DNA of 60,000 bases, from NCBI GenBank assembly GCA_964035545.1, contig OZ037765.1, positions 27,952,004-28,012,003 of the forward strand, given 5' to 3'. The number at the start of each line of letters is the position of its first letter. Position 1 is the first letter of the stretch. Both the position numbers and the translations under genes were made by a program. Source of the stretch: Bugula neritina (taxonomy: Eukaryota; Bryozoa; Gymnolaemata; Cheilostomatida; Bugulidae). The notes below the pieces were generated by a model. It saw only the letters and a list, made by a program, of their open reading frames with translations, was not told the origin of the DNA and made no database searches. This document shows, one piece after another, positions 24,225 to 42,259 of the stretch.

Positions 24225-24671
24225 GAGCTGAAGAAGCTCCAAGAAGAGCTGCCTGGAGTCGTGGCAGACATATACCGGGCCAAAAGGGAAGGGCGACGAC
24301 CCAGCGAGGAACGCATACGACAGGGATGCGCCGAGTTCCGGCTATACTGTCAGCGTTGGGACTCGCTGCGGATCGGGCAGGATGGGTTGCTAACCATCTC
24401 TCTAGCTGCCAGCGGCCGACACCCGGAAAGGGAGAGGGTAGTCTGCCCCACGGCCATCCGCCGTGAGTTGATTTGGGATACTCACAAACAGGTCCACGCA
24501 GGGGTCAAGAGAGTGATGTCCAAATTACGACTCCGGTGGTATTGGCCACAAATGGAGCGTGACTCCGGCTCAGAGTCAAACAGTGTGAGATCTGCCAGGC
24601 CAGTAAGCATAGCCGCCCCCCTGGTGAAGCAGGACGGCGGAGGCTATATGCTGGTAGGCCCTGGCAAGTAG
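24225..24671 (+). pseudogene. pol: Pol, second part: integrase N-terminal region, broken by a frame shift
   Basis: Directly after the TGA the same frame continues through the linker and the start of the integrase zinc-binding region (THKQVHAGVKRV, WYWPQM). Near 24560 the family resemblance moves into the -1 frame, where the CEICQASKH half of the HHCC zinc finger is found. This implies loss of one base. The remainder of this frame to 24671 is nonsense. Confidence 0.8.
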
Positions 24672-25597
24672 TCGCTGTAGACCTGGTCGGACCCATGCCC
24701 CTGACCCCCAGAGGCAATAATTGGATCCTAGTACTAACCGACCACTTTACTAGGTGGGCGGATGCTCTGGTTATCCCAGATGCATCAGCCCCAACAGTGG
24801 CCAGGGCACTAGACCAACATGTATTCTGTTATTTTGGGCTCCCCGAACAGATACACTCTGATCAAGGCGCTAAATTCCAGTCTCAACTGATGAGCGACCT
24901 TTGTCACCTCTGGGGAGTAAATCAGAGCAGGACCACCCCCTACCACCCTCAAGGTAACGGGGTGGTGGAGCGCAACAACCGGATGCTAAGTGATGCACTC
25001 CGGAGTCTCCTCCTTGGACGAGGCCAAGAGGAATGGGATACGGTGTTGCCGCAAGTCATGCGTGCATACCGTAGCACCCCACACACCAGTACTGGTGAGA
25101 CCCCAAACCTCTTGATGCTCGGGAGAGAGACTCGTGTCCCTGACCATCTCACCTACCACGTTCCAGAGCAAGACAACTCGGTTCACGAGTATGCCAGTGA
25201 ATTAGTGGAACGGATGAGGGCCGCACACGATATACTGCGCGAACAGCAGTGGAAGGTGCGGCACGAAGATTCCGATGAACCACCTCTCTACCAAACGGGA
25301 GATAAGGTGTGGATGGTCAATTATCGTAGGCGTCGCGGACAGGCTGATAAACTGAAGCCTAAGTTCGTAGGACCCTACGTGATCGTCGAGGCTATGCCCA
25401 ATCATACGTACAAGATTGAGCGCTCAGGACAGGTGTCTATCCAGAATGAGTCTCGCTTGAAACCGTATTGGGCTAGCCCCGACGGAGTGGGAGAAGCCCC
25501 CCGTTGTTGGAGCCCAGGAGGCAGACAACAACGCGCGGGCGACGGCGGCATGGACCTGAATACGAAGTGGTCATACCGCGGGAAGAAAACTTGGTGA
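24563..25597 (+). CDS. pol: Pol, third part: integrase core and GPY/F-type tail
   Basis: This carries the second half of the zinc finger and the DDE core: the first Asp in LVLTDHFTRWADAL, the second in HSDQGAKF, and Glu in NGVVERNNRM, spaced as in the DD35E integrase fold. The tail has KLKPKFVGPYVIVEA and ESRLKPYW, the GPY/F module of Ty3/Gypsy integrases. The frame runs to 25597, but after a C6 run at about 25496-25502 the -1 frame looks like the natural continuation. Confidence 0.88.
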   Translation, partial: LRLRVKQCEICQASKHSRPPGEAGRRRLYAGRPWQVVAVDLVGPMPLTPRGNNWILVLTDHFTRWADALVIPDASAPTVARALDQHVFCYFGLPEQIHSDQGAKFQSQLMSDLCHLWGVNQSRTTPYHPQGNGVVERNNRMLSDALRSLLLGRGQEEWDTVLPQVMRAYRSTPHTSTGETPNLLMLGRETRVPDHLTYHVPEQDNSVHEYASELVERMRAAHDILREQQWKVRHEDSDEPPLYQTGDKVWMVNYRRRRGQADKLKPKFVGPYVIVEAMPNHTYKIERSGQVSIQNESRLKPYWASPDGVGEAPRCWSPGGRQQRAGDGGMDLNTKWSYRGKKTW

Positions 25598-25875
25598 GAG
25601 AGGAGCGGCAGCTTTTGCCAACGGAAGCGTGTCCGCCACCACCAAGTCTAATTCCATCACTTCCAGAAACCGAACCGGTTCCGGAAGTGCAAACCCCCAC
25701 GGAGGGAGGGGCTCCATCCGGAGAACAAGAAAAGGTGACCGCTAACGGTGAAGTAGAGACGCCATTAGAGGCCCCTACTAACGAACCGACAAGCGTGTCA
25801 CCCCCCCCTAGAAAAGGGACAGCGTACGAGGCAACCCCCCGCATACTTGAAGGACTTCATATGCGACTGCGTTAA
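25504..25875 (+). CDS. Pol C-terminal extension in the -1 frame
   Basis: A Pro/Glu/Thr-rich tail (VVIPREENLVREERQLLP, PPPSLIPSLPETEPVP) follows the GPY/F module if one base is missing from the C6 run. Composition matches the rest of the element. No domain is recognised. It may instead be a separate small ORF. Confidence 0.5.
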   Translation: MLEPRRQTTTRGRRRHGPEYEVVIPREENLVREERQLLPTEACPPPPSLIPSLPETEPVPEVQTPTEGGAPSGEQEKVTANGEVETPLEAPTNEPTSVSPPPRKGTAYEATPRILEGLHMRLR

Positions 25876-26409
25876 AAGCGGCGTGTATGAAAGTCTAGGG
25901 GAAAACCGTACGAGAAAAGTATCGAGCAAATGTGGGAGTTGCCAACACCACGGAAATATCAACTTTTGTATCGGCGGAAATAGAAACAAAATTCATCCGC
26001 CGGGTGCACAAAGTGTTAATCACGCACCCCAACCACGTTGCTCGATCTTTTCATACGCTGATGCAGTCAGGAGTAGACGTGTTTATAAGCAGTAGTTCAA
26101 ACCATTTCACACATTCAGTATGTCTTACGACAACAGATCGTGGGGTGAGTTAACTATATCTTAATACGAAACTAGATTGCATCACTCAGCTCCGACTCAC
26201 TGAGTCAATCGAGCTGGAGATAGGTTAGTGAAATACCGTAGTAAGAACTCAGTTTGACTTAGAGATTTTTATAATCTCATTGCAATACGTGTTCTATCTG
26301 ACTATTCACTACCATAAATCTCTACGAGGTAACTGAATTAGGAGTTGCCAAGCTATTCAAGCTGACAACACGGCAGTGTACTGTATTAACACTGTTGAAA
26401 CTTTTTCAG
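25876..26409 (+). other. Spacer between pol and the third ORF
   Basis: Internal retrotransposon DNA without a convincing domain. It ends in a polypyrimidine tract and CTTTTTCAG, a good 3' splice site at 26408-26409. Confidence 0.5.
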
Positions 26410-27187
26410 ATTACACTCGACCCGCTACAACCAGGGTACGGGATAGAACACTTCCCGCTCCGCATCCGGAGGAGTATGCTAGTGGTGACCTGAGCCACTA
26501 CGCCGCCGTTGGCGGTGGGTGTCTCCACAAACAGAGGAAGAAATAGAAACGGCCTGGGGGTCCAGAGGACGGACGAGATGCCAGATTTGTGGTGAAGAAT
26601 GCGCCTCTCACCGCTCCTTGAAGCTACATGTCAATGCTCATCTCCTATTGACATTCTGCCCCTGCGGGTACAATGATGTTTATCCCTACCCCGTCACCAG
26701 ACATCGAGCGACGGGCTGTTTCCCTGGAGAAAACTACGTGGTCGACGCTAAGCTCTACCCGGAGTTCCTCACACTTATACGACCCCTGGTGAAGAAGGCA
26801 ATGCTGTTAGCCGTTCTGACCTCGGGGTTCCAACGTGTATTAGACAACGCCCGCCAACAATCCCCGTTGGTGTCTGACCGCCCTCAGATTACATACACCC
26901 CCGAGGAGTTTACATATCCAGAAGAAGGAGAGATCTCCCCTACCCCGACGAAGAGATGAACCAGGTCCCCCAGTCCCCCCTTGCGCCGCAGACGGACACC
27001 GTCCCCAGACCCAGTCCGCCTGGCTACAGTAGAAGAACGCCTCCTGCGATTACAAGAAGAATTCACCCAGCTGGCACCAGATCTACTTAATACTACAACA
27101 GGACTCTTCCAGCTAAAGGGATCCGTATGCCGTATGAAACGGAAACTGCGTACATGCCAAGCCAAGCACCGGCGTGCCCAACAATGA
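26410..27187 (+). CDS. Third ORF with a C2H2 zinc finger, probably spliced, broken
   Basis: From the acceptor at 26408-26409 one frame is open to 26543. In the -1 frame an open stretch from 26489 to the TGA at 26957-26959 encodes a C2H2 finger (CQICGEECASHRSLKLHVNAH pattern, CX2CX12HX3H) and a Cys/His-rich region (FCPCGYNDVYPYPVTRH). The same frame then continues past the TGA as a basic, helical tail (VEERLLRLQEEFTQL) to 27187. No transmembrane segment is seen, so it is not envelope-like. The TGA may be the true stop or another CGA-to-TGA change. Function unknown; the finger suggests nucleic-acid binding. Confidence 0.6.
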
Positions 27188-27468
27188 CTCTAGTTCTGCT
27201 GCCGGAATAATCCGCAACTTCCTCCTCTTGGGGGAACCCAGGACCTCGTGCAAATGCTTGACTGCTTGACAGGTTATTCCTTGTCTAATACCACAGCTAG
27301 CCGGTATTCCTCGTCTATAGCTGGTCAATTGTAGGTAACGGATTGTTATAATGACTCTGTCTATTATTATGTCTCTTCCTGTATATTATGTATTATTTTT
27401 GTCCACTGATGTATGCGGTTACTAATGAATGTTTTTTATATATATATATCAGAAAGAGGGTTTTCTGC

Positions 27469-27480
27469 TGGTGGGGGCGG
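27469..27480 (+). promoter_or_regulatory. Polypurine tract
   Basis: The G-rich run GGTGGGGGCGG lies directly against the 3' LTR, the position for plus-strand priming. A second purine run (AGAAAGAGGG) lies about 25 bases upstream. Confidence 0.6.
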
Positions 27481-27787
27481 TGTGGTGGTTCGTGGAACTA
27501 CCAGCAGCACAACATGTAGGGTCGCGTAATTGACCCGGAACAATGGATAGCCAATTAGCGTATTTGATAGTTAGCAGCAATTATAGTTTCCCGCTGCTAA
27601 GTCAGTCGAAGCTAGAGTGTCAAATAGATTAGATGTATAAATTGTCTGGATGTATTGTATCGTTTTTATAATGTATAATTGTGTGTAAAATATATACTCG
27701 TTCACTCGACTTATCCTGGTGCAGTTCTATGGCAAATAATTAGACTCTCTGGATAGCATATCAACCCTAAATCTGAAAAATATAACA
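27481..27787 (+). repeat. 3' LTR
   Basis: 307 bp, same as the 5' LTR by eye, followed by the ATAT target duplication at 27788-27791. Its end is 166 bases upstream of the TGS1 ATG. Confidence 0.95.
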
Positions 27788-27953
27788 ATATGAATTATAT
27801 AATTTGGAAAAATAAATATTTATAATTATTCATAGTAAGGTTTGATTTTTCAATGCGTTTTTTGTTGTTGCTTTTTTAGACACTTGATTCCTAGCCCTAA
27901 TATATAATTTTTATCTGCATAGCATTTGGTTACTGATATAACTTTGAATAGTC

Positions 27954-35815
<7,862 letters not shown>

Positions 35816-37384
35816 AGCCAGAACAACACGTGATATGAGCTATAACTTTCAGCCTTCTACGTTGTTATCTTTACAAGTTCATTGTGTCCATATGAATTGG
35901 ATTTCTACATTTTTAAAGAAGCTAATTTGTTGCTGTACATACATTGTAAATACACGTGCAAGTGTCAAATAAAATTATGTATCACATTTAACGATTTATT
36001 CATAGACAGGATTGTTCTTCGGTGATGAACTGTTAGTTACAGCATTCATGGTGTGAACCATTAAGCTATGAAATTCAATTAAGTGAAGAAATAATTATCA
36101 TCATGTATTTAAAGATAGAGTTGGCATATATAGGAAGTGTTATTTACATAAGTAGATGGTTGTGTATTGGTGTCATCTCGTTTGAGAGTCAGCTGTTGAA
36201 AAATTGCATACAAATATAATAAAATGTCCTATAACGAAATAGATTATTATATTGATTTAGTTTAGGTTATAATAATAGATACACTGTGCAATAATTATTT
36301 AAAGTTTAATTACAACATGATGCTTGCTGTGCATCAGTCGATTAATAAGATAGAGCAGAATAGAAATATGTCTGACTTTATATTCTTTGTAGCTCTGCTA
36401 TCCATGTATTCAGTATCAAAATATGTCGGTTTTGTAACATTGCTGCATATAAATTAGAACTCTATGAATACCTTATGTAAACACAGGGGTGATATTATAT
36501 GCTAACAAATGTTATCTCTAAGGTCAGCAGTACTGTACCTCAAACTAAAATTAATATTCAGTGGTTTGAATTAAATAATCAGCCCGTGAAACTTTCTTAA
36601 TTATTTTCCATATTTGTATTGGCTTGTATTTAAACTCCAATTCTCATAGTCAAAACATTGGTATATAGTGATTATGTTGTACATTCTAGCTTATGTTGTG
36701 CAGTTGCATGTTTTTTGTTCCACAAGTTGTAGTTCTCCATGACCAAAAGCCATCTCTAGTGAAGTGTACATTATGTGACTCAAATTAATATCGATGGCTT
36801 TACACTTGAAGGTTACAATGTATGATAGCTTGTAATCGTGAATTTAGCATAAATACCACTTTGATAGAAAATATTTGGGATTTTTTCATTAGACTTTATT
36901 CATGCTGTAGCATATAAAGTCTAAAACATTTTATACAATTTTAAAATAGAGCTACTACATAGAACTTTACTTTTCCACATTTCTGTTACTATAACTTACA
37001 ATCTTAATAGAATATGTTGAAATATACAATTTTACTAAATGTAAAACACTGCCAACAAAAATTTATATAAAATCATTCTTTTTGGTAAATCTATGTAAGC
37101 CATGTGTTGGCTGGTACATTTACACTAACTTTTCAACTCATGTTTTGCTATTTAGTATGTAAAAACAATGCATGGACCAAACAAAATACACCAAACTTGA
37201 AGAAAGCAAATAAACAGCAGTTGCATTAATTTCACATGTAAAATCCATCAACCAACCCAGCGCTTACACAACTCGGAAACTATTGCTCACATTACAAATT
37301 ACTATAACACATTGATTACTCACAACACATTAAAAAATAGAATTACAATAAAAAAAAACGTCACAAACAACTATAGTTATTTTG
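35816..37384. other. Intergenic region between convergent TGS1 and homeobox genes
   Basis: AT-rich, with no exon recognised. It contains the TGS1 polyadenylation signal AATAAA at 35968-35973, about 150 bases after the stop. Confidence 0.6.
35968..35973 (+). promoter_or_regulatory. Polyadenylation signal of TGS1
   Basis: AATAAA in the 3' flank, the first canonical signal after the TGS1 stop at 35813-35815. Confidence 0.6.
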
Positions 37385-38655
37385 TTACATCACTGGGAAA
37401 ACTTTATTAGCGGATAACTTGTAGTAGCAGTTGTTTATCATGGAATCCTGTGCCATAGCTTGCTGGGCGAGAAATCTTTTGGAAAACTCCTGCGTGAGAG
37501 AATAGTTAAATGGAGCCCTTTCTTGAAAATTCAACATCGGTGAACTTTGAAAATTGTGTAGAAGTGGTAAAGAGAACATAGGATTTGTAACCAGTGGATT
37601 GTGCTTTGCCCCAGCATCACCATCTGCTTCTTTCTGACGTTTTTGCTTATTTCTTCTGTTTTGAAACCAGATCTTGACTTGCGTTTCTGTGAGCTGCAAT
37701 TGTTGTGCAAGAAAAGACCTGTCAGTGCTAGACAGGTACTGCCTCTCTTCAAACTTCTTCTCCAACTCATGCACTTGATATCTGGAAAACACCGTTCTGG
37801 TTTTCTTTTTACCGCTGGTAATATTAGGAGAGCCATAATTAAATTGGTTTTCTTCATCATTTGGTTGGGAACTTTTACTATTTATTAAAAATGGTGCCTG
37901 CATCATTCGGTGTTTTAAGATATTAGATGTTGCTCGTTGGTGAAAAGCTCTTCTAGCTGCAAAAAAAAGACAAAATTAAATGAGCTGCAGGTTAGAATTA
38001 GCTTAGTTCATAAATAGTATATAGTGGCTGTGTTTCTATTAGCCTTAATTAATATTTGTGTTTAGACAACATAGTATCCTTGATTTTATGAAAAAATAAA
38101 ACTCCTGAACAAAGTAGGAGCAAAATAAGCTGTAGCGAGTCCTTTATAAAATTAAGGTACCGTATATATTTATTTAAACAATATTATTAAATAGCAAATA
38201 CAATAGTTCAAATTTTGCTGCATAAGTAGTATCTAAAGAAGTATTAACATATTACATAACTGCTTTTATTAGCCCATATTACCAGTACTTATTTTGTATA
38301 CTGAAGAGTAGCCAAAGAGATTCAACTACATTTTTCGGAATTTAATTAGTTGAAAAAGTTTTAAAAAATGTACTTAAGAAAGTTAGGGCTAAAATATAAA
38401 GTTACCTGCAACTGCCCCTAAAAGCAAGGGGTTGCTTGGCCAGAGAAAATCATTTTCAAGAAAGGGTTGTGAGCTAGCATGAGGTGACCAGTATGATGTC
38501 TTTGGTCTTCCTGGCTTCTCCCTTGTACATCTTGCTTCTTCTAACTTTTTTAATTCTTCCTGGGTAATAAAATTTTTAGCCAGAAGGCTTGAGATTGAGA
38601 AGGCTTGACTCGGTGGAGCTGAACAACTCGGATTTGACTCAGACGATGATGACAT
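37385..38655 (-). CDS. Homeobox gene of the NK/HMX type, two exons, complete
   Basis: Homeodomain transcription factor of about 273 residues. Exon 1 is 38406-38655 and exon 2 is 37385-37956, joined in phase 1. The homeodomain covers about residues 133-192. It opens [20 protein letters not shown], has the [16 protein letters not shown] segment, and ends in helix 3 [20 protein letters not shown] with Gln50 and Asn51. [14 protein letters not shown] and RRNK are closest to HMX (NK5), but HMX has Trp where this has Gln (RRNKWKRQ against RRNKQKRQ). Early NK5/6/7-type genes are an alternative. [11 protein letters not shown] near the N-terminus is an Eh1-like Groucho/TLE-binding motif, implying repressor activity. 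A long GGT repeat lies about 320 bases upstream. Confidence 0.9.
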
Positions 38656-38977
38656 ATAGATGCTGTAGGTAAGGGGTTATGTTAGAAAGTGAAAGCAATT
38701 AGATATCTAGTCGCTGTCATCATAGTTAGCAACGCCCATTGGCATCAGTGCATATTACATGAGCTGTTAAGCTCTTGATTATTGCTAAGTCTTTAATATT
38801 TAACACTTTATGTAATCAACATCATGTTAAATTAGTATAATTAATCTACTGGAACTACTTGGCATGACCTGCATACACATGCAGTACTTGGAGACACATT
38901 CTGAAAAGGTGCCAATTATTAACAGATGGTTAAAATTAGTAACATGAGCTACTGTGTGTCATGGTTTCCCTATGTCT

Positions 38978-39391
38978 GGTGGTGGTGGTGGTGGTAGTGG
39001 TGGTAGTGGTGGTGGTGGTGGTAGTGGTGGTGGTGGTGGTGGTGGTGGTGGTGGTGGTGGTGGTGGTGGTGGTGGTGGTGGTGGTGGTGGTGGTGGTGGT
39101 GGTGGTGGTGGTGGTGGTGGTGGTGGTGGTGGTGGTGGTGGTGGTGGTGGTGGTGGTGGTGGTGGTGGTGGTGGTGGTGGTGGTGGTGGTGGTGGTGGTG
39201 GTGGTGGTGGTGGTGGTGGTGGTGGTGGTGGTGGTGGTGGTGGTGGTGGTGGTGGTGGTGGTGGTGGTGGTGGTGGTGGTGGTGGTGGTGGTGGTGGTGG
39301 TGGTGGTGGTGGTGGTGGTGGTGGTGGTAGTGGTGGTAGTGGTGGTAGTGGTGGCAGTGGTGGTAGTGGTGGCAGTGGTGGCAGTGGTGGT
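38978..39391. repeat. (GGT)n expansion, about 138 triplets
   Basis: About 300 uninterrupted bases of GGT flanked by copies mixed with AGT and AGC. The same place in duplicate unit B (near 42218) has only about three GGTs. The poly-Gly, poly-Val and poly-Thr open frames here are artefacts. It lies in the upstream region of the homeobox gene; the G-rich strand could form quadruplexes. Confidence 0.95.
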
Positions 39392-39985
39392 TTGTAGCAT
39401 ATAGTAGGAGGTAATATTTTATCCTGTGTGAGTCAGAAGCCAGTCATACGTGCAAAATTTGTCATCTTTGAAAACAGTTCTTATATCGTCTGATCAAATT
39501 AAGTAGAAATAAATTGACTTAAGTAGCCGGTGTAGCCATTTGGTACATAATGAAGTGTGAAGCTTTTCACTTGTCAGAAAAATTATTTACCTAAGAATCT
39601 TTCTATAATGGTAATATGGTGATATAAGATTCAGTATGTTAATATACTGTTCATAATTAAACCCTTAATTAAATATACCAAATTTTATACACTTGCAGCT
39701 AAAAGATTATTTTCAACAGAGTATATATTAATATATTATATAGATGTAGATACATGTATGGTAACTTATATGAAAATCATGTGTGAAAGGTTTTTTCATT
39801 TAGATGCAGTAGTACAGTCAGAAAATGTTAATAGTTTAAGGTTTTTTACTTTTCTAGTGAAGTTTGGTTTGGGGACAGTTGAAATTTGTACGAGAACACA
39901 ATTCTATACTGCATTTCTAACCTGGAACACGGCAGGCTTTTAAAAATTATCCATTTTTGCACTTGACTCAAGTTTTTACTTCGCA

Positions 39986-40198
39986 AAAAATAACATTTAT
40001 TGTTCTTACACTAATTTATTTTAGAACGACAGCTAAAATATTAATTTTCTCAACCAGTTTCTAATGTTACACATGCCAGGAAAATAAAACATGCCAACAA
40101 AAATAACATTTATTGCTTTTACACTAATTGATTTTAGAACGACAATATGTTAATTTTTTCAACAAGTTTGTAATGTTACACATGCCAGGAAAATAGAA
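39986..40198. repeat. About 105-bp local tandem duplication
   Basis: AATAACATTTATTG...ACACATGCCAGGAAAATA occurs twice in a row with about ten percent difference by eye. It lies inside unit A only. Confidence 0.8.
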
Positions 40199-40546
40199 TA
40201 AGCTATAAATGTCACTTTGAATATTATTTATATTTTTAATATGCTCTTACTTAAAAAAGTAAGCTGACCTATTAAATTGTCAATAAAAGTATTGATAAAT
40301 TAGCTGCAAGGTGCCCAACAAATATAGCACTGCAGTTTCTAGCTGGTATATTAAGTTTTCACAGTATTTAGGTAGGTTGCAATGTAAAGCCAGTACATTT
40401 AAGAGCTAAAGCAAATTATTATTTTATCATATGATTACAAATTCACCATATGTTAGTTCCCCTTTATAGTCTGTGTAGATAAATACAACATCAAGTAATG
40501 ATCAGTAGTTGCTAGTTGCTTCTGCTAGCCTCTTCTTTGAGCAAAG

Positions 40547-40708
40547 ATGAAATTTCTGGTACTCTTTGTTTTTGCTGCTGTGTGCTTCAGCCTGTCACTA
40601 GGAGCAGCACCTGGTGTGAGTCTCGTTTGTTTATTGTTTACCACAATCATCAAGTAAACTTGTCTTGTTGAAGATGTGTTTGGAGCAGTCCACGGTGTGA
40701 TTGGTTAA
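40547..40708 (+). pseudogene. Collapsed paralogue of the EMI-like secreted protein gene
   Basis: The signal-peptide exon (MKFLVLFVFAAVCFSLSLGA, donor GTGAGT) is nearly identical to exon 1 of the intact gene at 43233. About 65 bases into intron 1 the sequence jumps at about 40666-40670 into the end of exon 4 (EDVFGAVHGVIG, stop). Exons 2 and 3 and most of exon 4 are gone. The AATAAA at 40752-40757 is still present. Unspliced translation would stop 12 codons into intron 1. It looks like a single deletion, with a few shared bases (CTTG/TTG) at the joint. Confidence 0.85.
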
Positions 40709-42259
40709 AACTAACTTCTATCCAAACGCCAACTCATTGACTATTGCTCTCAATAAACAATATTATTAAAACACATTTCAATGCATTATAGTCATTATAG
40801 CTGCCATTGTTTGAGCCAAACTTAGTACTACCGTACATTATTAATGTTTATATGTCTCAATTGAAGTAATGAGATTTCTAGTCAACAGCAATGCAGGTAC
40901 AAGACTGGCTATTTCCAATGAACTACTATTTCCCGATTGCTTTTTGAGCAAATCTTTTTTAAATTACAGGTGTTTAAGTTCTCACCTATAGTTAATCTTC
41001 GTGTGTAAGCATGAGGTAGTGTTTCTAAGTAGATTTATAATTTCCATTTTCCAGAGAGTGAAAAGTTCATTTTCATTAAATCAATGGTCAAGCAGATATA
41101 ACACATGTACTTTAACTATAAGTCTATCACTGACCTACAATATGATAACTATAGACACAAGCTGGCTTCCTTTTCCTGTTTTGAGCTCTAGCACAAGTTT
41201 CAGCAAATGTTTGTAGGTCTAGACTCTAGCATAAAAAATCTATACCCAAACAACTGGTGAAAATGATGAGTGCCTTAAGTTTTTGATGGATTTCGGCCTT
41301 TCCAAGGGTAAAACTAGTTAATAATGCTACCCTGTGATAGTATTGTTATAACAATGTTGACTGGTATACACAATCTCATACCCTTGTAGAAAGAACTACA
41401 GAAATAATTGTATTAATTCTAAATTTCCTAAGCAACTTAGCAAAATTGTTTAATAATAAAACAGTTGTAGCCAAGTCTTTTCATGTTCCAATTATTTTGC
41501 TATGCTACAATCATATCAAATCAGTGCTATAGTCATATTAGTCTTATGCTATTGCTATAACAAACCTATACTATAGCTATTAATCTCTCACATATGGATT
41601 AAAATATTGCAGAATTGTCAAAAGATAATATTTGATGATTACTAACTTATAGTATACAAGTGAGATGTATACGAATTTATTGCGGTTGTATTTTAAATCT
41701 AGTTTTGGTATTAATTTAATCCATATAGTATTCTTATAAAAGTGTAAATAAAAACTATATCTGTTTTTATAACTCCTAGCCAACTGTTGAAAACACACAA
41801 AACACAAAATGTTATAAAGAACTGCTGCTAATATCAGAATTTGGTTTTTATTATAAAAAAGAAATCTACCTGAAACTATGTATTTAATATATATTTGATT
41901 ATTATTATATAATATGCAATTTTCGTCTTAACATCACAGAATGTGAAGAATGATGTAAATAAGTTGAGATGCATTTTCAACTCAACACAGGGGTGGTTTA
42001 TTTATTTCAAAAATTAACACAAATGATGTATATGGTCAGAATAGTATTGCCATCAATGGGCAACATTATGCTAAATTAGTGTTATTAAGCTACGGGAACT
42101 ATTTCGGAATCTGCATATTATAGAGCAGTACTTGGAGACATAATATCCTGGAAAGGTGCCAATTAATAGATGGCTAAAATAGCAACACGAGCTGCTGTGC
42201 GTCATGGTTTTCCGTAAGTGCAGTAATGGTGGTGGTTTGTATCATATAGAAGATATTAC

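Larger units (their letters stand above)
20298..27791 (+). mobile_element. Ty3/Gypsy-type LTR retrotransposon with ATAT target duplication
   Basis: Two 307-bp LTRs (20302-20608 and 27481-27787) begin TG and end CA, and are identical by eye. ATAT lies directly outside each end as a 4-bp target duplication. Internal order is primer site, gag with a zinc knuckle, protease, RT, RNase H, integrase with a GPY/F-type tail, and a third zinc-finger ORF. The Ty3/Gypsy order is RT before integrase. Internal DNA is much richer in GC than the host DNA. Identical LTRs mean a recent insertion, yet pol has an in-frame TGA and frame breaks, so this copy is probably not autonomous. It sits only 166 bases upstream of the TGS1 start codon. 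Confidence 0.95.
38805..42060. repeat. Tandem duplication, unit A
   Basis: Matches unit B (42065-46045) in the same order with scattered differences. Shared blocks include GCAGTACTTGGAGACA, CTGATCAAATTAAGTAG, GGTACATAATGAAGTGTGAA, the signal-peptide exon and the downstream AACAATGTTGACTGGTATAC. Unit A lacks the two MITEs of unit B, has lost the middle of the EMI-like gene and has gained the GGT expansion. Ends are approximate. Confidence 0.85.

Noticed and set aside
26410-27187. Envelope gene of an endogenous retrovirus
   Set aside because: No signal peptide, transmembrane segment or fusion-type motif; the recognisable domain is a C2H2 finger.
38936-39404. Long poly-Thr, poly-Gly and poly-Val open frames
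   Set aside because: They are three readings of one GGT microsatellite; the duplicate locus has no such frame.
39758-39943. Small plus-strand ORF in unit A
   Set aside because: No counterpart frame is kept in unit B and there is no domain.
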